This document shows, piece after piece, positions 13,501 through 26,900 of a stretch of 64,000 bases of DNA. The position numbers and the translations under genes were made by a program. Every line of letters starts with the position of its first letter. The stretch's first letter is position 1. Below the pieces are notes generated by a model, which did no database searches, had not been told where the DNA came from, and was given only the letters and a program-made list of their open reading frames with translations. The DNA is from Turnera subulata (lineage: Eukaryota; Streptophyta; Magnoliopsida; Malpighiales; Passifloraceae): assembly GCA_028386065.3 (NCBI GenBank), contig JAKUCV010007755.1, forward strand, positions 248,001 through 312,000, written 5' to 3'.

Positions 13501-14580
13501 CTATAATCTAATAGGGTGTTTTGAGTTTTTGTTGGAGTTTAATTGTACACATCAGCGACACTGTTGTCATGTGAATGAAAATTGCTTTACAACGAACTAT
13601 TTGTACCTTAATTCATAATTATTGTAATCCTATTAATTGTGAATCAGAGCGGGCACTTAAAAAATTCACTATTTGATAACCAGAGTGCAGTGCACATTAT
13701 TTCCATTATTGAGTTACTGACATTTCTGACTCATTCCTTATCATCTAATCAATGATTTTGATCATCGGACCAACTTTTGCCTTTGATAACCAACTAAATA
13801 CAAACAAAATTAACTATTGTTTGTTTGCACTACTCCCTTCATCTCATAAACAATTCTCTTTCTTGAACAAACAAGCAAATCTGGCTCAAATTTATGTCCA
13901 CCAATTAATCAATGTACATACCTAAAGAGGGTTATTTTCTATTATTTTTAGAGGAACAAATTAAGGGTGGAAGTTTGTCGCGGCTCAAGACGCACATTAG
14001 TAAATATCTCTCCATTTGGAAGAGAAAAAGAAAAACAATAAGATTTAAGGAAAGAACAGAGAGCATAATAACCTTTTCTTTTTTTTTGTTCTTTCAAGAA
14101 TTTCTTTTATCTTTATGTGGCTTGTTTACTAAAGTTGAGTTCCTGCTTGTCTTCTCTTTATTCTAAGACTTCTTGAATCAACTTTCTTTGGGACAGCTCT
14201 TTTGAACTTCACATTCAACCAATAGTATCATCCAAAACTCCCATGGTACCCACATTCAACCAATAATCACCCAACACCAATCTCGAATAATCTCACTTTA
14301 TTACAAAACCACAAATGGGGTCCAATTAATTAGTGATAATTCTACAACGGATCATTAATTATGACTATAAAACTAGTTTCATGATGCTGTTATCAAAAAA
14401 AAAAAAAAAAACTAGTTTCATGACTTCTTTTTCGTTTGTGATCTTCCAGTGAAGAAGAAGACTAGTGTGAAAGTGGTTACGTGCCTCCTTGACTGGAATA
14501 GTTTTAATAGACATTATTAATTAATTAATATCTCGAGGTCATGGGCTCGAAGAACTTGGGATTAATTGATATAATTCGTG
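10548..14580. other. Intergenic between the two LBD genes, part 1
   Basis: No gene was recognised. The first part is the 3' flank of the LBD29-like gene. A 40-bp A-rich insert (13000-13039) sits between perfect 14-bp direct repeats (12986-12999 and 13040-13053). A 25-bp insert ending in about 15 A (14385-14409) sits between 14-bp repeats (14371-14384 and 14410-14423). Both look like extremely truncated retroposons. Confidence 0.5.
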
Positions 14581-14800
14581 CTACGCGGCTTGACCAACAT
14601 CTTCTATTCTTTGCACGAATCCTTGTCTTTTAGTGCTTTGTTTAATTATCATGACACTGCAAAGAATAACATGTCCTAACAATCCAATTTGATTTTTTGA
14701 CAGCTTGTATAAGAAATTTCCAGTTTCAGGTGCAACATTATTCTCCCAGCCTATACTCACCTGATTCATAGTATGTTGGCTAAAAATTAAACAGCCAGGT

Positions 14801-15263
14801 TGTTGAGAACCGGGAGTGGCCCGAAAATCGGGAAAACAATACGCGAGGCCCAAGTGAGTTCCATACGCGTGACAACTCACTTATATGGGTACACTTCACT
14901 TATATGTTACTTACCACTCTTATCCGGAGCCCCGCCTTACAACTCCAATCGAGCTTGGTCCAAGAGCCCAACCGCTCTTCGTTCCACATGGGGGCAGCAA
15001 CCATGGGAGCATCACCATGTCGCAAACCATTCCGTCCCAGCCAAACCATCGGCTCCGCTACCACGTGTTGAGAACCGGGAGTCGCCTGAAAACCAGGGAG
15101 ACAATACGCGAGGCCCAGGTGAGTTCCATACGCGTGACCAAGACACCACTCTGTAACCCAAAACCTCAAGGTATTAGGTACATGGGTCCACTTCACTTAT
15201 ATATTACTCACTTGGCCTTTTTCTCTCCGATGTGGGAACACCACTCACACTTGTATTCCAACA
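14801..15263. repeat. Direct repeat pair, GC-rich dispersed-type repeat
   Basis: A block starting TGTTGAGAACCGGGAG at 14801 recurs at 15066, about 265 bp later. The two share roughly 80 bp of closely similar sequence and looser similarity beyond. The second copy runs to CCAACA at 15263, so its ends are TGTTG and CAACA. The base composition is richer in GC than the surroundings, which suggests an inserted repeat. I found no target-site duplication and cannot name the family. Open frames here are chance. Confidence 0.5.
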
Positions 15264-17176
15264 CATGGACTGAAATTAAAAGCAAATTATGTGCTTAGTC
15301 GATCTCCATATGCAAGTGGTACCTTCTATTTTTTTTTCCCCCATATGGTATGCAAAGTTTCACCCTTAGTGATTCGTGGGTGAGTCTCTTGTACATTGAC
15401 AAGTGGTACCTCTACGTTTAGCTTTGTTTTCACTTATTCCCAAGAGCAAGTTAAGTGTGAGACCTTGATTTTGGAACCTACTTAAAATATTTGTTTAATT
15501 ATAATAATGTATAAATTAAAGAAGGTAACTGTAAAAAATGAAATCAGAACTGTACGAAGATGTGCATCAAGAAGTCGTACATAGATAAAATCAAAGACTT
15601 GGCTTACTCTTTCGGGAAATCTTGACGATCATTGCTTCAATTCAAAGCAAAATGCAACCCCAGTTATAACCTTCAAAATTATTGAGGGCAAACAGTATGA
15701 TATCGTGCATTAATTAAGCTGCAAAGGAGGGAGAGATAATGTTCACTATTTCGGTGCCACTTTTTTTCTTAAAACCTATAGCAAAGAGTTGGGTTTATTT
15801 GAAGTCTGCCATTTTCGTGCTCGATGCAAAATGTCTCCCCGTACCAATAATTTACTATTCAGTGGTAGTTTTAATTCTCTTGGCCTTACAAAAGGATAAA
15901 TTTTTCACTTGGCATTGTACGTTTTAAGTTTAATTTTTTTTAAGAGAGAAAGAGAAAGAAAATGAAAAGAAAGTTCATTAGGCTTGCCAGTATTACAGGA
16001 TTCAGAGTTGGAGAGCTGAACATTAATTTGGCAATTTGCTGAACTGGTTTGGAATTGGATAGAAGTTGTCAAAGCTACTAACTCTAACTTACACCCTTTT
16101 GCATTCAATCAAGGGAACATTTTGTCTATTTTTATGGCTACATGGTCGTAGATTATATGTATTAAAATCCTAAAGAGTAGTATTTATGTTAGGTAAACCT
16201 ACTTATTAGGAAAAATAAACCCCAGGCAGGTGGGTCCCTAAGGTACTCGCCTCAAGGCTGCTTGTGCATTGCGCTTTGATACAATGATATACAACAACAA
16301 TCACCTCTTCCCTAATCCCCACTAGGAAGATTGAAATTTGCAATTTCTAGTTTATCTAGCTAGACATATGACAAGAGAGTAGTAGCAACTATAGAAGACT
16401 TCTAACTTTTAACGCCGTTGGAGGTCTTGCTTGTGAATTTTGCTAAGCTTTTTGGTGACATACTATATATGCGTTATAATTGTTCCTTACATGAGTGTAA
16501 CTTCAGAGAAAATAATACCATCATTGCCAAGTGATCATTTGGACACTTGGGACCATTCATGTTGAGTAAGAAGAAGAATAATATGACATTGGGATCACCA
16601 CATCTTGTTAATTAATTACTACTAGTATTCAATTCATCAAATAGCAAGGAAGTTTGATCAAATTCTAACGCCTACTAGCTAGATGCATGCATGGTAAATT
16701 ATTGCTGAGCCCGATGGCCCAAGAATATAGAACGCTTAGCCAAAAGTTACATGTACAAAAAAGAGAATCAAATGCGACCATTATTGTTGTTTAGTAAAAA
16801 CTAAATTATCTCAAAGAAGTCAACCACTACTAATCCAGTAAAGCAATAGTTAACTGCATGCCATCTGAAATAAGAAGAAGAAAATAAAAGCCTCAGAAAT
16901 TTATGATTAAAATTGGGAGATAGGCTAGTTCAAAAGAAAAAAAAAAAACATTGGGAGGTAGGAGCTTTTGTGGTAGAAAGATAGAGTTCATTTCCAAGCT
17001 GTTACAACAATATTTTTCTTTGGTAGAACAAAAGGGAAATGCCAACTATCAGGCTTTTATCAAAACTTAGCTAGTATTCATATCAGTCTCGGTGTATATA
17101 CACGATTCTCCTTTTAATTGGAAGCACATCAAGGAAGGTATTATAACATATGGTCAGCTGCTAGCTAGCTAGCTAG
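15264..17176. other. Intergenic between the two LBD genes, part 2
   Basis: I see nothing beyond AT-rich sequence and the probable 3' flank of the LBD16-like gene, which includes four tandem AGCT-type tetranucleotides (GCTAGCTAGCTAGCTAGC) at about 17160-17178. Confidence 0.45.
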
Positions 17177-18266
17177 CTAATTCCTCATCATTCTTAGTGC
17201 CAGTGCTTGCAGCTCACCCAGCTGGTCACCATTGTAGGGTCTCTTCTTGGCACAGGATTGGTATGCAAATTCCTCCCTGCTTTGTATGTCCTGCATTATT
17301 GCATCACTACTGGTGTGGTCAACTGACTCGAGAGAGCTTTGTGGAGATATTGGATTGATGTAATTAGTTGGATAAGTTGGATATGATGGCACCCCAGAGA
17401 TATTATTTCCTTGCCACTGAATATTCTCTATATTGCGCGATGAATCGATTAGGTTCTGTGCTAGTTGTGCCTTGACTTGCATCAATTGTGCTTGTAAGCA
17501 CGCCACCTGTGAAATATCAAAGACAAGGACAGAAATTAATGAGATTACTCTTTTAATCTGCGTGTGGGATTATAAACACCTTATAAAGTGGCTAGATTTG
17601 ACGACTTGCTATAGACCCACCCACAGAAAAAGCAGAAAACTTCCACAGAGGAAACATAGACAATAAGCTTGCCAATTAATGAGAATTAATACAAAACCTA
17701 CACTGGTTTCATCAATTATTACCCCCAACTTCTGACCCAAAACAAATTTATGCAACAACATACATAGGTTACGTCTATATATCCTTATTAGGAGAAGACA
17801 GGCACAAAGTCTCCCCCTATCATGATCACTTTGCATCATATAAGCAAGAATTACACAAAAGCACTTACAAGAAGGAAGGAAAAGTTTTAAGATGGAAAAC
17901 ACGTAATGACTGCGCTAGCTGAGTAAATAAAGATGGAATTACAACTTAAGTATATATATGTATATATACCTGTTGTTGCAAGGCAAAAATATGAGCAACA
18001 CAGCCATAAACTGGATCTCTAATCCTGGCTTGAGCTTCATAAGCGATAGTGACCACTGCCTCACAACGATCAGCGACGGGGACATGCAACAACAACTTAG
18101 ACACATTGCTAGCGCCAAAAACCTTGTGAATCGCCGCAAACCGGGCGGGGCCTTGCTCGGAGCAGAAATAAGGCGCAAAGATGCAATCGGAGGCACATTT
18201 TCGACGGAGGAACTTGCATGCTCCACATGGAGAGCCAGTGCCTGCAGACCCAGCTGATGATGCCAT
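17177..18266 (-). CDS. LBD16: LOB-domain transcription factor, LBD16-like (class I)
   Basis: This is a plant LOB-domain transcription factor of 208 aa in two exons (17970-18266, then 17177-17506) with a 463-bp intron. The intron sits after ALQQQ, the same place as in the LBD29-like neighbour. The zinc motif is CX2CX6CX3C (C14, C17, C24, C28). [10 protein letters not shown] and DPVYGC follow, and the leucine-zipper-like LX6LX3LX6L is complete. The start MASSAGS, the [12 protein letters not shown] segment and the C-terminal [11 protein letters not shown] strongly recall Arabidopsis LBD16. In Arabidopsis that gene drives the asymmetric founder-cell divisions of lateral-root initiation under ARF7/ARF19 control. 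A TGTCTC element lies upstream at 19300-19305 (as read on +). No defects were seen. Confidence 0.93.
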
Positions 18267-18500
18267 GATAGCTAGCTAGGATAGGAACGGCAAAAGAAAA
18301 GAAAAGAAAAGAAAGATAGAGATGGAGAAGGGAAGAATAGGAGAATCTTGAAATATTTTTAGGCACACGAGCAGACTAGGAAATGGTGCAAGCAAAAACA
18401 AATAAATGAGGATGCTAAGGTAGTACTAAGTATTATGGGTGGCTGGGTAGGGGGATCAAGTGTGGTGGTGGGGGCTCTTGGGGGCTAAGGGACAGAAAGG

Positions 18501-18512
18501 AGGGTCTTATAA
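18501..18512 (-). promoter_or_regulatory. Possible TATA box of the LBD16-like gene
   Basis: On the minus strand the sequence reads CTTATAAGACC about 240 bp before the ATG, which would leave a 5' UTR of about 200 nt. The call is based on motif and position only. Confidence 0.35.
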
Positions 18513-20016
18513 GGTGAAGGAATGGGGGACATGGAGGGCCTTCTTTGTAGGGTTCTTGGGGAACATTTACTAATGGTTTATGCAATATGGGGCTTGTATT
18601 TTAATGTCACAGACCAAGTTCTAATATGATTTTATATGTGCTAATGTCTTTAAATCTTTTGATTAATGGTTTCTTTCACTTGCAGCACTGCCCTTTCTTT
18701 TTGAAAATTTCATACTACTACATACTTTTCTAGTTTGATTTTATGGACTATGGGGTTATTATTAAGCTTATTTTTCCGCCGAACGCCGCACCTGGGAACT
18801 GCTGCTGTTTGTCGCTTTGTGGCTTTTTGTTACACCTCCACCTGCCGGTGAACGGATACCGACAACCAATCTACTAATTAAGACCCCCATTAAGTGATTA
18901 GTTGAACACCACCACCATATTGGAAGGAAAATTAAAAAAAGTTTTAGTACCTGAATATGTATAATTTAATCACTTTGAAGTTTCAAAGTTCTTTCGATTG
19001 AGAGGACTGTTTTTTCTTTTTAATTAGGATCATGTGTCATTGGATATTGGTAAAGTAAAACCCATGAGATAGATGTGAGCAATTTTATTATGGCCTCTTG
19101 CTTGGTTGTCTAGTGAAGCAACGAACGTTATTGTTTTTGTTTATGTGGAAACCCGGCCATTAGAGACGGTCATGGGATTAGTGCTTCCTTGCCTAAACGG
19201 TAGTCAGTTCTAGTTCTAGAAACGTTTGTGAAGAAGTCCTGTCCCTTGTCATCGTCAAAAAAGGAGGAATAGTACTGCAATACTTGCCGGCTTGCATAAT
19301 GTCTCTTGTTTTTCAGTAAAGACAAACACCAATAGCGTACCTAAAGTGTGGATATCATTTTCTTCAAAGTCGTTTAACATATATACCAACAAAATGTTTG
19401 CAGCTAGGTCCTACCGGTGTCAAGAATTTGATGATTATTTCTCCCGCATGTTCTATTAATAGCATGCACCACCAATGTCGTAAAAATTTCCACCTTAATT
19501 ATCTGACTGACTCGTAGATCTTTTCGGGGTTCATCACAATCCTAATGAAAGTATAATCTGGTTCAAAATCCATGTAATGCATATGTTGTGTGATGGAGTC
19601 ATGATTTTCTTGCTTTCTCCATCCCTTTAATTTTTCCATGTTAGTTAGTTACACCCCCTATCGTCCATTTATTGGGGATAATGGATATGATATGCAAGAA
19701 TGTTTTAGGAGATCAATTTTGTAGAAGAAGCAACTGAAGTGGGGAGAATATGGCAGGCATTATTATCCTTGCATCAGCACACGTGAAAGAGCTTCATTTG
19801 CATAAAGCCCCAACAAAAAGTGAAACACAACCTAACAACAATAAAACCAGCTGGAGAGAGATGGGAAAGGGCAGGGAAAAGGGTGTCGAGGATCATCCAC
19901 GTCCCGGGAGCAAGAATAGAAAACGGGTTTGTCCATCATGTAAAGCAAAGAGACAGCCCAAACAGCATGAATGATTCGTCACCTTAACTCAGGAAAGTGG
20001 CTTCTTGCAACCCCCC

Positions 20017-20047
<31 letters not shown>

Positions 20048-20986
20048 AGTATACTCCCATATCATTTTTCTTACTTCACCTTGTGTTGTGTCTAATTAAG
20101 AATCACATCTTCCTCGCCAGCCCATTGCAGACACAGTTTGGGAATTAGCATTAACAAATCTATCTACGCAATCGAGCAACTATGACATAACCATCATTTA
20201 TTTGGAGCCCATGTACAACATCATCCCCGCACATGGCACACATGCGACCTTTCATATCTTATTCTTAACCCCCTCCCTATCCACCCGCTCAATTTATCAA
20301 AGCCTCTCCTTTCGTTTATGCTAGTTAATGGTAGATATGCTTGCTTCTTGAATTGCATGGATGGCCAATCAAGTTACCGAGCCCAAAAAAATTCTGCATG
20401 CTCTATCAATCACCTCATTTCTGGAAACTAGTCTTTTTTTGAACATCTTATTTGTTTGTTTGAGAAGCTTTGCAGAACCAGGCTCCTACCCGACTGGACA
20501 TCCCAGATTGAATACCAAAGCAAGGAGACATACGCACTTGAGTTTAACCTCTTAGTTGTCTTAAGCTCACATAGCCTGGACGGGTGCTTAGTCAAACACG
20601 GTGCAATGGGTAGCTCGCTAAATTTCGGCAGAACTGAAAACACAAGAGTCGATACTCCACCGAATATAGGCAACTGACCAGCAAATTGCCTGAACTCTAA
20701 AAGTCTAAACAGAATATCATTGACTTTCAGCTAATATCAAAAGCCACCACTACAAACTAAGTTATACTTGTCCCTTCTATTCACAATCAAGTGCAACATT
20801 GACATAAGCACATGCCGACTTGACTGCCCCCTTCAAAAGCAAAACAAAAGATCTCCACCAAACCCCAAAATGAGATCATATCAAGGCACAGAAACTCGTA
20901 AGTCCAGAACAGATTGCACCTTGAGAATTTTTGTACAACTGCATCTCATTCCATCCCTGTACACCTGGAAACGTCCCTAGACTTCC
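18513..20986. other. Intergenic between LBD16-like and PARP1 genes
   Basis: No gene was recognised. It holds the upstream region of the LBD16-like gene, the C27A11 homopolymer at 20011-20048, and the PARP1 3' flank. Confidence 0.5.
20011..20048. repeat. Homopolymer C27 followed by A11
   Basis: There are twenty-seven consecutive C (20011-20037) directly followed by eleven A (20038-20048). The true length is uncertain because such runs are unstable in both sequencing and replication. The complementary G27 run can form G-quadruplexes. Confidence 0.9.
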
Positions 20987-23900
20987 TCACCTTCTCTTAT
21001 GATGAAACCTCACCTTCAACAAGTACTGCATCTTAACCTGTCCAAGAAAACCATCTCATCACAGACTGCCTGATTTGGGCCCAGAAAGCACAATCTTAAC
21101 CAGATCACCCAGAAATTAGAAATGGATTTTCTTTTGACAAATAGATCACACTTGAGCATCTACTAATTTTCATTAAGCCAACTAGAAGTGGCTACATATG
21201 ATGACTCATAAAGTACACCAACTCAAATACTTTGACAAAGTTCAACATTGTTATCTACAGAATCTTATGTTTGACAAAGCTAAATAGGTTATTTACAGAA
21301 TCTTAACAAATATCCAGGCTACACACAAGATGTTGTATCCAGGAGCTATTACTTTGGATAACCAATCAAGAAAAATCTCAGGCAGCAATAACTAGGAACA
21401 ACAGAGGAACTACTTACTAAAAATTGGTAGCTTTTTCAAAAGAGCAAACATGGAACTTACCTGAGCCGTGTTGTAGACAATGTACTCATTATACATCAGC
21501 TCAGATGCCCTAACTTTTGATGGCACTGGTTTGCCACAGGGCACAACTACATCATTCCTCCACTTCACAAATTCTGATTCCTGAGGCACTTGCTTGCCAA
21601 GTCCTTTAGTGGAATGCTTTCCTCGGGGAGGTTTATCCATATACTGTCACCATGGAAAACGTGTCAACAGAGACAACAGATTGAAGAAACAGCATAAATT
21701 CATAGCTCGACAGACACACAAGAAAAAAGGGAAAAAACATGAAAACATGTAATGTGAACTCACCATGGCATTTTTTAGCTCGTAGATCTCCCCAAGGGCG
21801 ACTTCACTCAGAAGCATTAAACCCACAGGATTCTTCTTATCAGTGAAGCAATACTGAGCACTCTTACTGACCAGGTCAGCAAAGTAAATCCCTTTGCCAA
21901 ACTGTTGGGCGAAAGTATTCAATCATTAGCCGCCGAGAGGAGTAGGAATTTGAGAAGCACGCACAAGGAAAAATGGGCATTCATGAATCCCAAAAAAAAA
22001 AACACATACATACAAAGTCAGGGTGAATGTGTGTGTATGTGTGTGCACAAGTGTGGATGGGAAGCTGGGGAAGGGGCAAGGGACAGAGAGAGAACCATAT
22101 AGCCAGTTGCTGGAGCTTCAGGAGGAGCTATCCTCAGTCCTTGGCTTAGTATCCCAACAAAGTTAGTCAACCGAGAACCTGCAGGGTAAAATCATCTTTC
22201 ATCTTTGAAACATAGTAATCACTTTATGCATCCCTAAGATCTTTCATCTAGAAGACATAACTAGAAAAGATTCTGAGTTCAGATTTTGACTAACCATGCC
22301 ATAATAGCATTTTATTCTTAAGCTTATCACGGTATGGGGCAAACTTATCAAATTCCCCTTCCCTCTCTAGTGAGAAAACTTCTTCAAGTTCAAGACTCCA
22401 TTCCTGGTAATATCAACAATAATGCGTAATTGTTTTTTTGTCAAAAGGGTAGGAAATAGGAAGAGAAAATGAAGAACTGATTAAGAATCAGAAGAGCTCA
22501 GTATATGGAGCTTAACACACCGTATGAGTAGGGGCATGAGTAGTGAGGAGATACTTCTCAATCAACTGATAATCATCACTATCATGTGGAAGTGGAGCAA
22601 CATTACATCTCAACTTCTTATACTTATCATCAAGGGAGTCATCACTGTCGGCATCAAAACCTACTATTCTGGAAGCTAACTCAATATCCTGAAGGGCTTC
22701 TAACATTTTTACCTATCAAAGAAACAAAAAGTGAGCTGAAATAGTCCTTAAGTTGAATGTGGAGTCAGCAGAAGCAGCGAGCCCTGAGCCTCTTGCTTGA
22801 CACATAATTTTCAACCTTTGACTCATTAGTAAGCCCTTTTCAAGAGATTCAAGGATGCATTATAGATGCACAAGATATGTACCATTCCTGCGTATAAAAA
22901 TGTCAACGACTATCCTCATCAGGTCACTTGGATGATGAAAGAAGAAACTGTGGTGACAGTCCAACTTTTTAGCAATTTTTCGGTCACAAAAACAAAAGAG
23001 ATTGCTATTGTTATGCAACTGACAAACAACCATATAGCCGTTTAGCATACTCAAGGACAGAGAACAGGTTCAGGTGAGTAGACATAGAAAAATAAAATAT
23101 GCAGGCACATGAAGCACAAGTTACCTTTGACTTAAAATCATCTTCATCTCTAATAACATGCGGATGAATAGAAGGGATCACAGTGAAAAATCTATTGCTC
23201 GCATCAATAATCAAGCTTTCTTTGACAGAAGGATCATGCACATTACTGCTCAATAAATTCTGGATCTCTGTCAAAGCCTCAAAACCTGGAAAGATGGAAA
23301 AGTTTACATAATGGTATTCAATAGAAACTGCATCACGGTTCCTATTTTGCAGGGGAATGTATGAACCAACTTCAAGCCATAACAGGAAAACAACTTTGTG
23401 GTACACAATTCATTATTGCAGAGCATAGTGCCAGTATGAGAGCTTTATGAATAATACCTTTTTGAATATTATTTTTACTCAGCTTTCCAAGCGGCATTTC
23501 TGACATATTAATCTCAAATTCCAACATTGCAGCTCTGCAAACAAAATCCCCAAATTTTTTGTTTGCCTCAAGAAGACACAGCTGGTTGACACACATGAAT
23601 TCCAAGAGAACAATAAGGAAAATAGCTCAAACCTGTATGTCTCCACATTGAAGAGCATCTTCATCAATTCAACTAAAGGAGGAGGTAGCCGGCTGTCTTC
23701 ACCAGTCATCTTTTTGTTCATAACCTGTTTGTTAACTCCATAATCCTACATGTAAGAGCATGCAAATCATAAATTGACTGGAAAAATATCCACCACATGC
23801 AAGGGAAGGATTTTTTTAAGTGCTCATAAGGTAAAGAAAAATGCAAAATAACACGAGAAGTACAATATCTAGTGGGAAGAATCGGCCAGGTTTCTTCTCA

Positions 23901-26900
23901 AAGTTCTTTTTCGCTTCCCATGCTTCCCACGAGTTTCCTGTCTTCTCAAGGAATAAGCGTTTGAACTCACAGATTGCATCTGCTTTTGACATTTCGTCCA
24001 GTTTAATTCCTCCAATTTTGTCATTCCCCACGCGACCCCATTTACGGAACACATGACAGTCTGATCCTTTATCATCTTGGATTATCTGGAGGATATAGTA
24101 GCTTCATAATGCAAACCAATAAAAAGTTAGCAGGATAGGATAGGCTGTCAACTAAAAGAAACAGTTCCAAAAAATGTAACATAGAAACCTAAAGTTTAAA
24201 TTCAAGCACTCAAATTACCCCTCATCCAAACCAAAACAATAAGTTGTATCTCAAGCAAATTATATATATCCTTTATAAGTTAGTATCTCAGTTGAGGTGC
24301 ATATTCTTTATTCTTTGAACTACCAAAAAATTCCTATCAGAAGATACATCGCTGGTGACCCCAGTTCAATAGGATTTATTACTGAATAGATTATGGAGTT
24401 GATGCAGAAATCAATCATAACAGCATATCCTTAGGAAAGAATGGGCTGACTACCATTCCTTTATGACATATGGTCCTCACAAGCACAAATGTTCACTTCT
24501 AAAACCTAAACTGCATCACATACACAAATCATACGGATGTTTGCCTGCAGCTCAGCTTTTTCATGCTCAATTGTATCAATTCAATATCAATCAAAACTAG
24601 GAAAATGATAGCTATCAATTTACAGAGGCTACAGTTAGGATAGGATATTGCAATCAACCTGTTAACGCCAGTTGATAAGTCGGACATGTTCAAAGTTATG
24701 TTGTAGATGCTTCTCCCATCCTCAAGGATGTGACCAGTTTCCTGTAATCCAGAAGCTTCGTGCACAGCACTTCGTCCTTTCACTTTGACAGTTACCATAC
24801 TGGATGTCTCACCTATAGCCTCAAGTTTATATAAATCAAAAGGAAGCTTCTTCTGTCTTTTGAAACAGTCAACAAGGTAATCCTCCCTGACAATTGGTAA
24901 TTTCATCCTCCTGTCACCCGAACGTTTAGAGTTAAATTCAGCAAATGAGGAATATGGACTGAAGACAAGCAAACAAAAAGAAGCTTACCTTGCTTTCCTC
25001 GTCTCAGCATCTTTATGATGCAGTCCGCAAACAACCAAGCAATTCGTATCTGAAATTTGATTCATTAAGCAAAATGACAAATGCATGCTGTCTCGAGTCC
25101 AAATTGCAACCAGCAACTTCACCAGGTTTCAAGTGAAGAATGAGTCTTGAAACAAATACCTTTCTTAATCTTGGTGTGAACCTGCCCACCTTCTCGCTCA
25201 ATTTTCCCCCTCCATTCTTGCTGCAAAACAAACCCAAAGCATATGAGCAAAAATATGTCCAACCAATCATGACTACATTGACAGGCAATTTAACCAGAAA
25301 AATGCAACACATATTTGGAAAATATTGAAAATCTTTTTGCAAAAATTAAAAGCACAATTATTGGGTGTGATACCTCAAATTTGAAAACAAGAAATTCCCT
25401 TCTATGATTTGTTTTCACATGTTAGTTAATAAGATTTAGTAGGATCTCCAAGTGCGCCTAGATTATTGGGTTCAATAGACCACATGATAAATTAACATAC
25501 CAGAGAATCCTTGGGTAACCCACCAATAGCCACTCTCAGATCTGCCAAACTTTCACTCGTTGACAACTGAGAGGAGCCATTAGCAGGTTGGCTTCCAGAA
25601 GACTTATTAGATGACGGTGGAAGCAGTATCCTCATCGGCTTGTTACTCTTTTGAGATTTAAACCACTGCAAAGGATATAGTAAACAATGTTCCAGTTAGC
25701 ATTCCTTGATGAATGACATGAATTAAGGTTCAGGCTATATACCTTGATAAGAAATTGATTTTCGGTCTCTTCAGGTATTTTCCACTTCCCTTTAAGACGC
25801 TCTGGTTCACATGTGGTGTATGAACACTTGCTCCATGCTGACTGGTAGCCCTGACACCTATATGCACCTCCAGAAAATCGAAGAGAGCCAGAACAAATTG
25901 GGCAGGAACCCAGTGCTCCAAACATCATCCCATCAGCACTAAAAAGAACAATGACAACAGATGTTCCGTCAGAATTCAACACAAAGGCAAAGCATAATTG
26001 ATATGGTACTACACGGAGATAATCATAAATAGATCTGTTAATCATAGATAATAATCAAATAATGAATCATGCAATTCAAGAACTAAGCATTACCTAATTT
26101 AGAGAAAGCATTTTGATATGTAACTTGTGTCTAAAGCTTATCTGTGCCATAAGGTCAGCGACCATGATCTCATGCTTAGTTAATGTGAAAGGGAAAATAT
26201 GCAAGAAAGTATCGTCAGGGATATGTCAATACATGGCCTTAGATAATATAAGCAATTCTCTTTACTACCATAAGCTTTACTCCTAAGAGGTACAAGGATC
26301 AATGGTGAAAACAGCAATATAAAATCGACAAACAACATGAACAAAAGATTGCAAGATTACAAGCAACTGCATACGCCTAAGAGTCTTTCAACGGACATTA
26401 CCAGCGGTCTCGCAAATCAAGCTCCGATCCACTAGAACTTTGCTCATTGGCTTCCAGCATCTCACGCAATTCTGCTGTTGTCACATGTTTCTTGAGATCA
26501 TCTTTTAAAGCCCACAATTCTTTGGCTTGGACCTCCAGTATACCTTCTAGATCATTAGCATTCTTTGTAGATACAGCCCTGCTAGTAGCTACATCTCCTT
26601 CGCTCTTGGCAACTTTTGAATTTTGGTCAGCAGACATATCTTTTCTGCGCTTTGTGCCTGCTTTCGAAGTTGACAATTGCAGTTCTTTCATCTCATTTCC
26701 CTGATCTGTGGTGCCTAATAAGAAAACTACAATGAGAAATATGAAGCACCAAAAGATATCCACCTAACATATATCAACATACAGTAAGCGATAAATAATT
26801 ATTCCACATAGCATACTAGTCTTTGCAGTAGTGGTAGGCTTCTTGGTCAGCATACGAACTGCTTCCTGATCAGAGGCTGACAGATTCTCCAAGCCAGACA

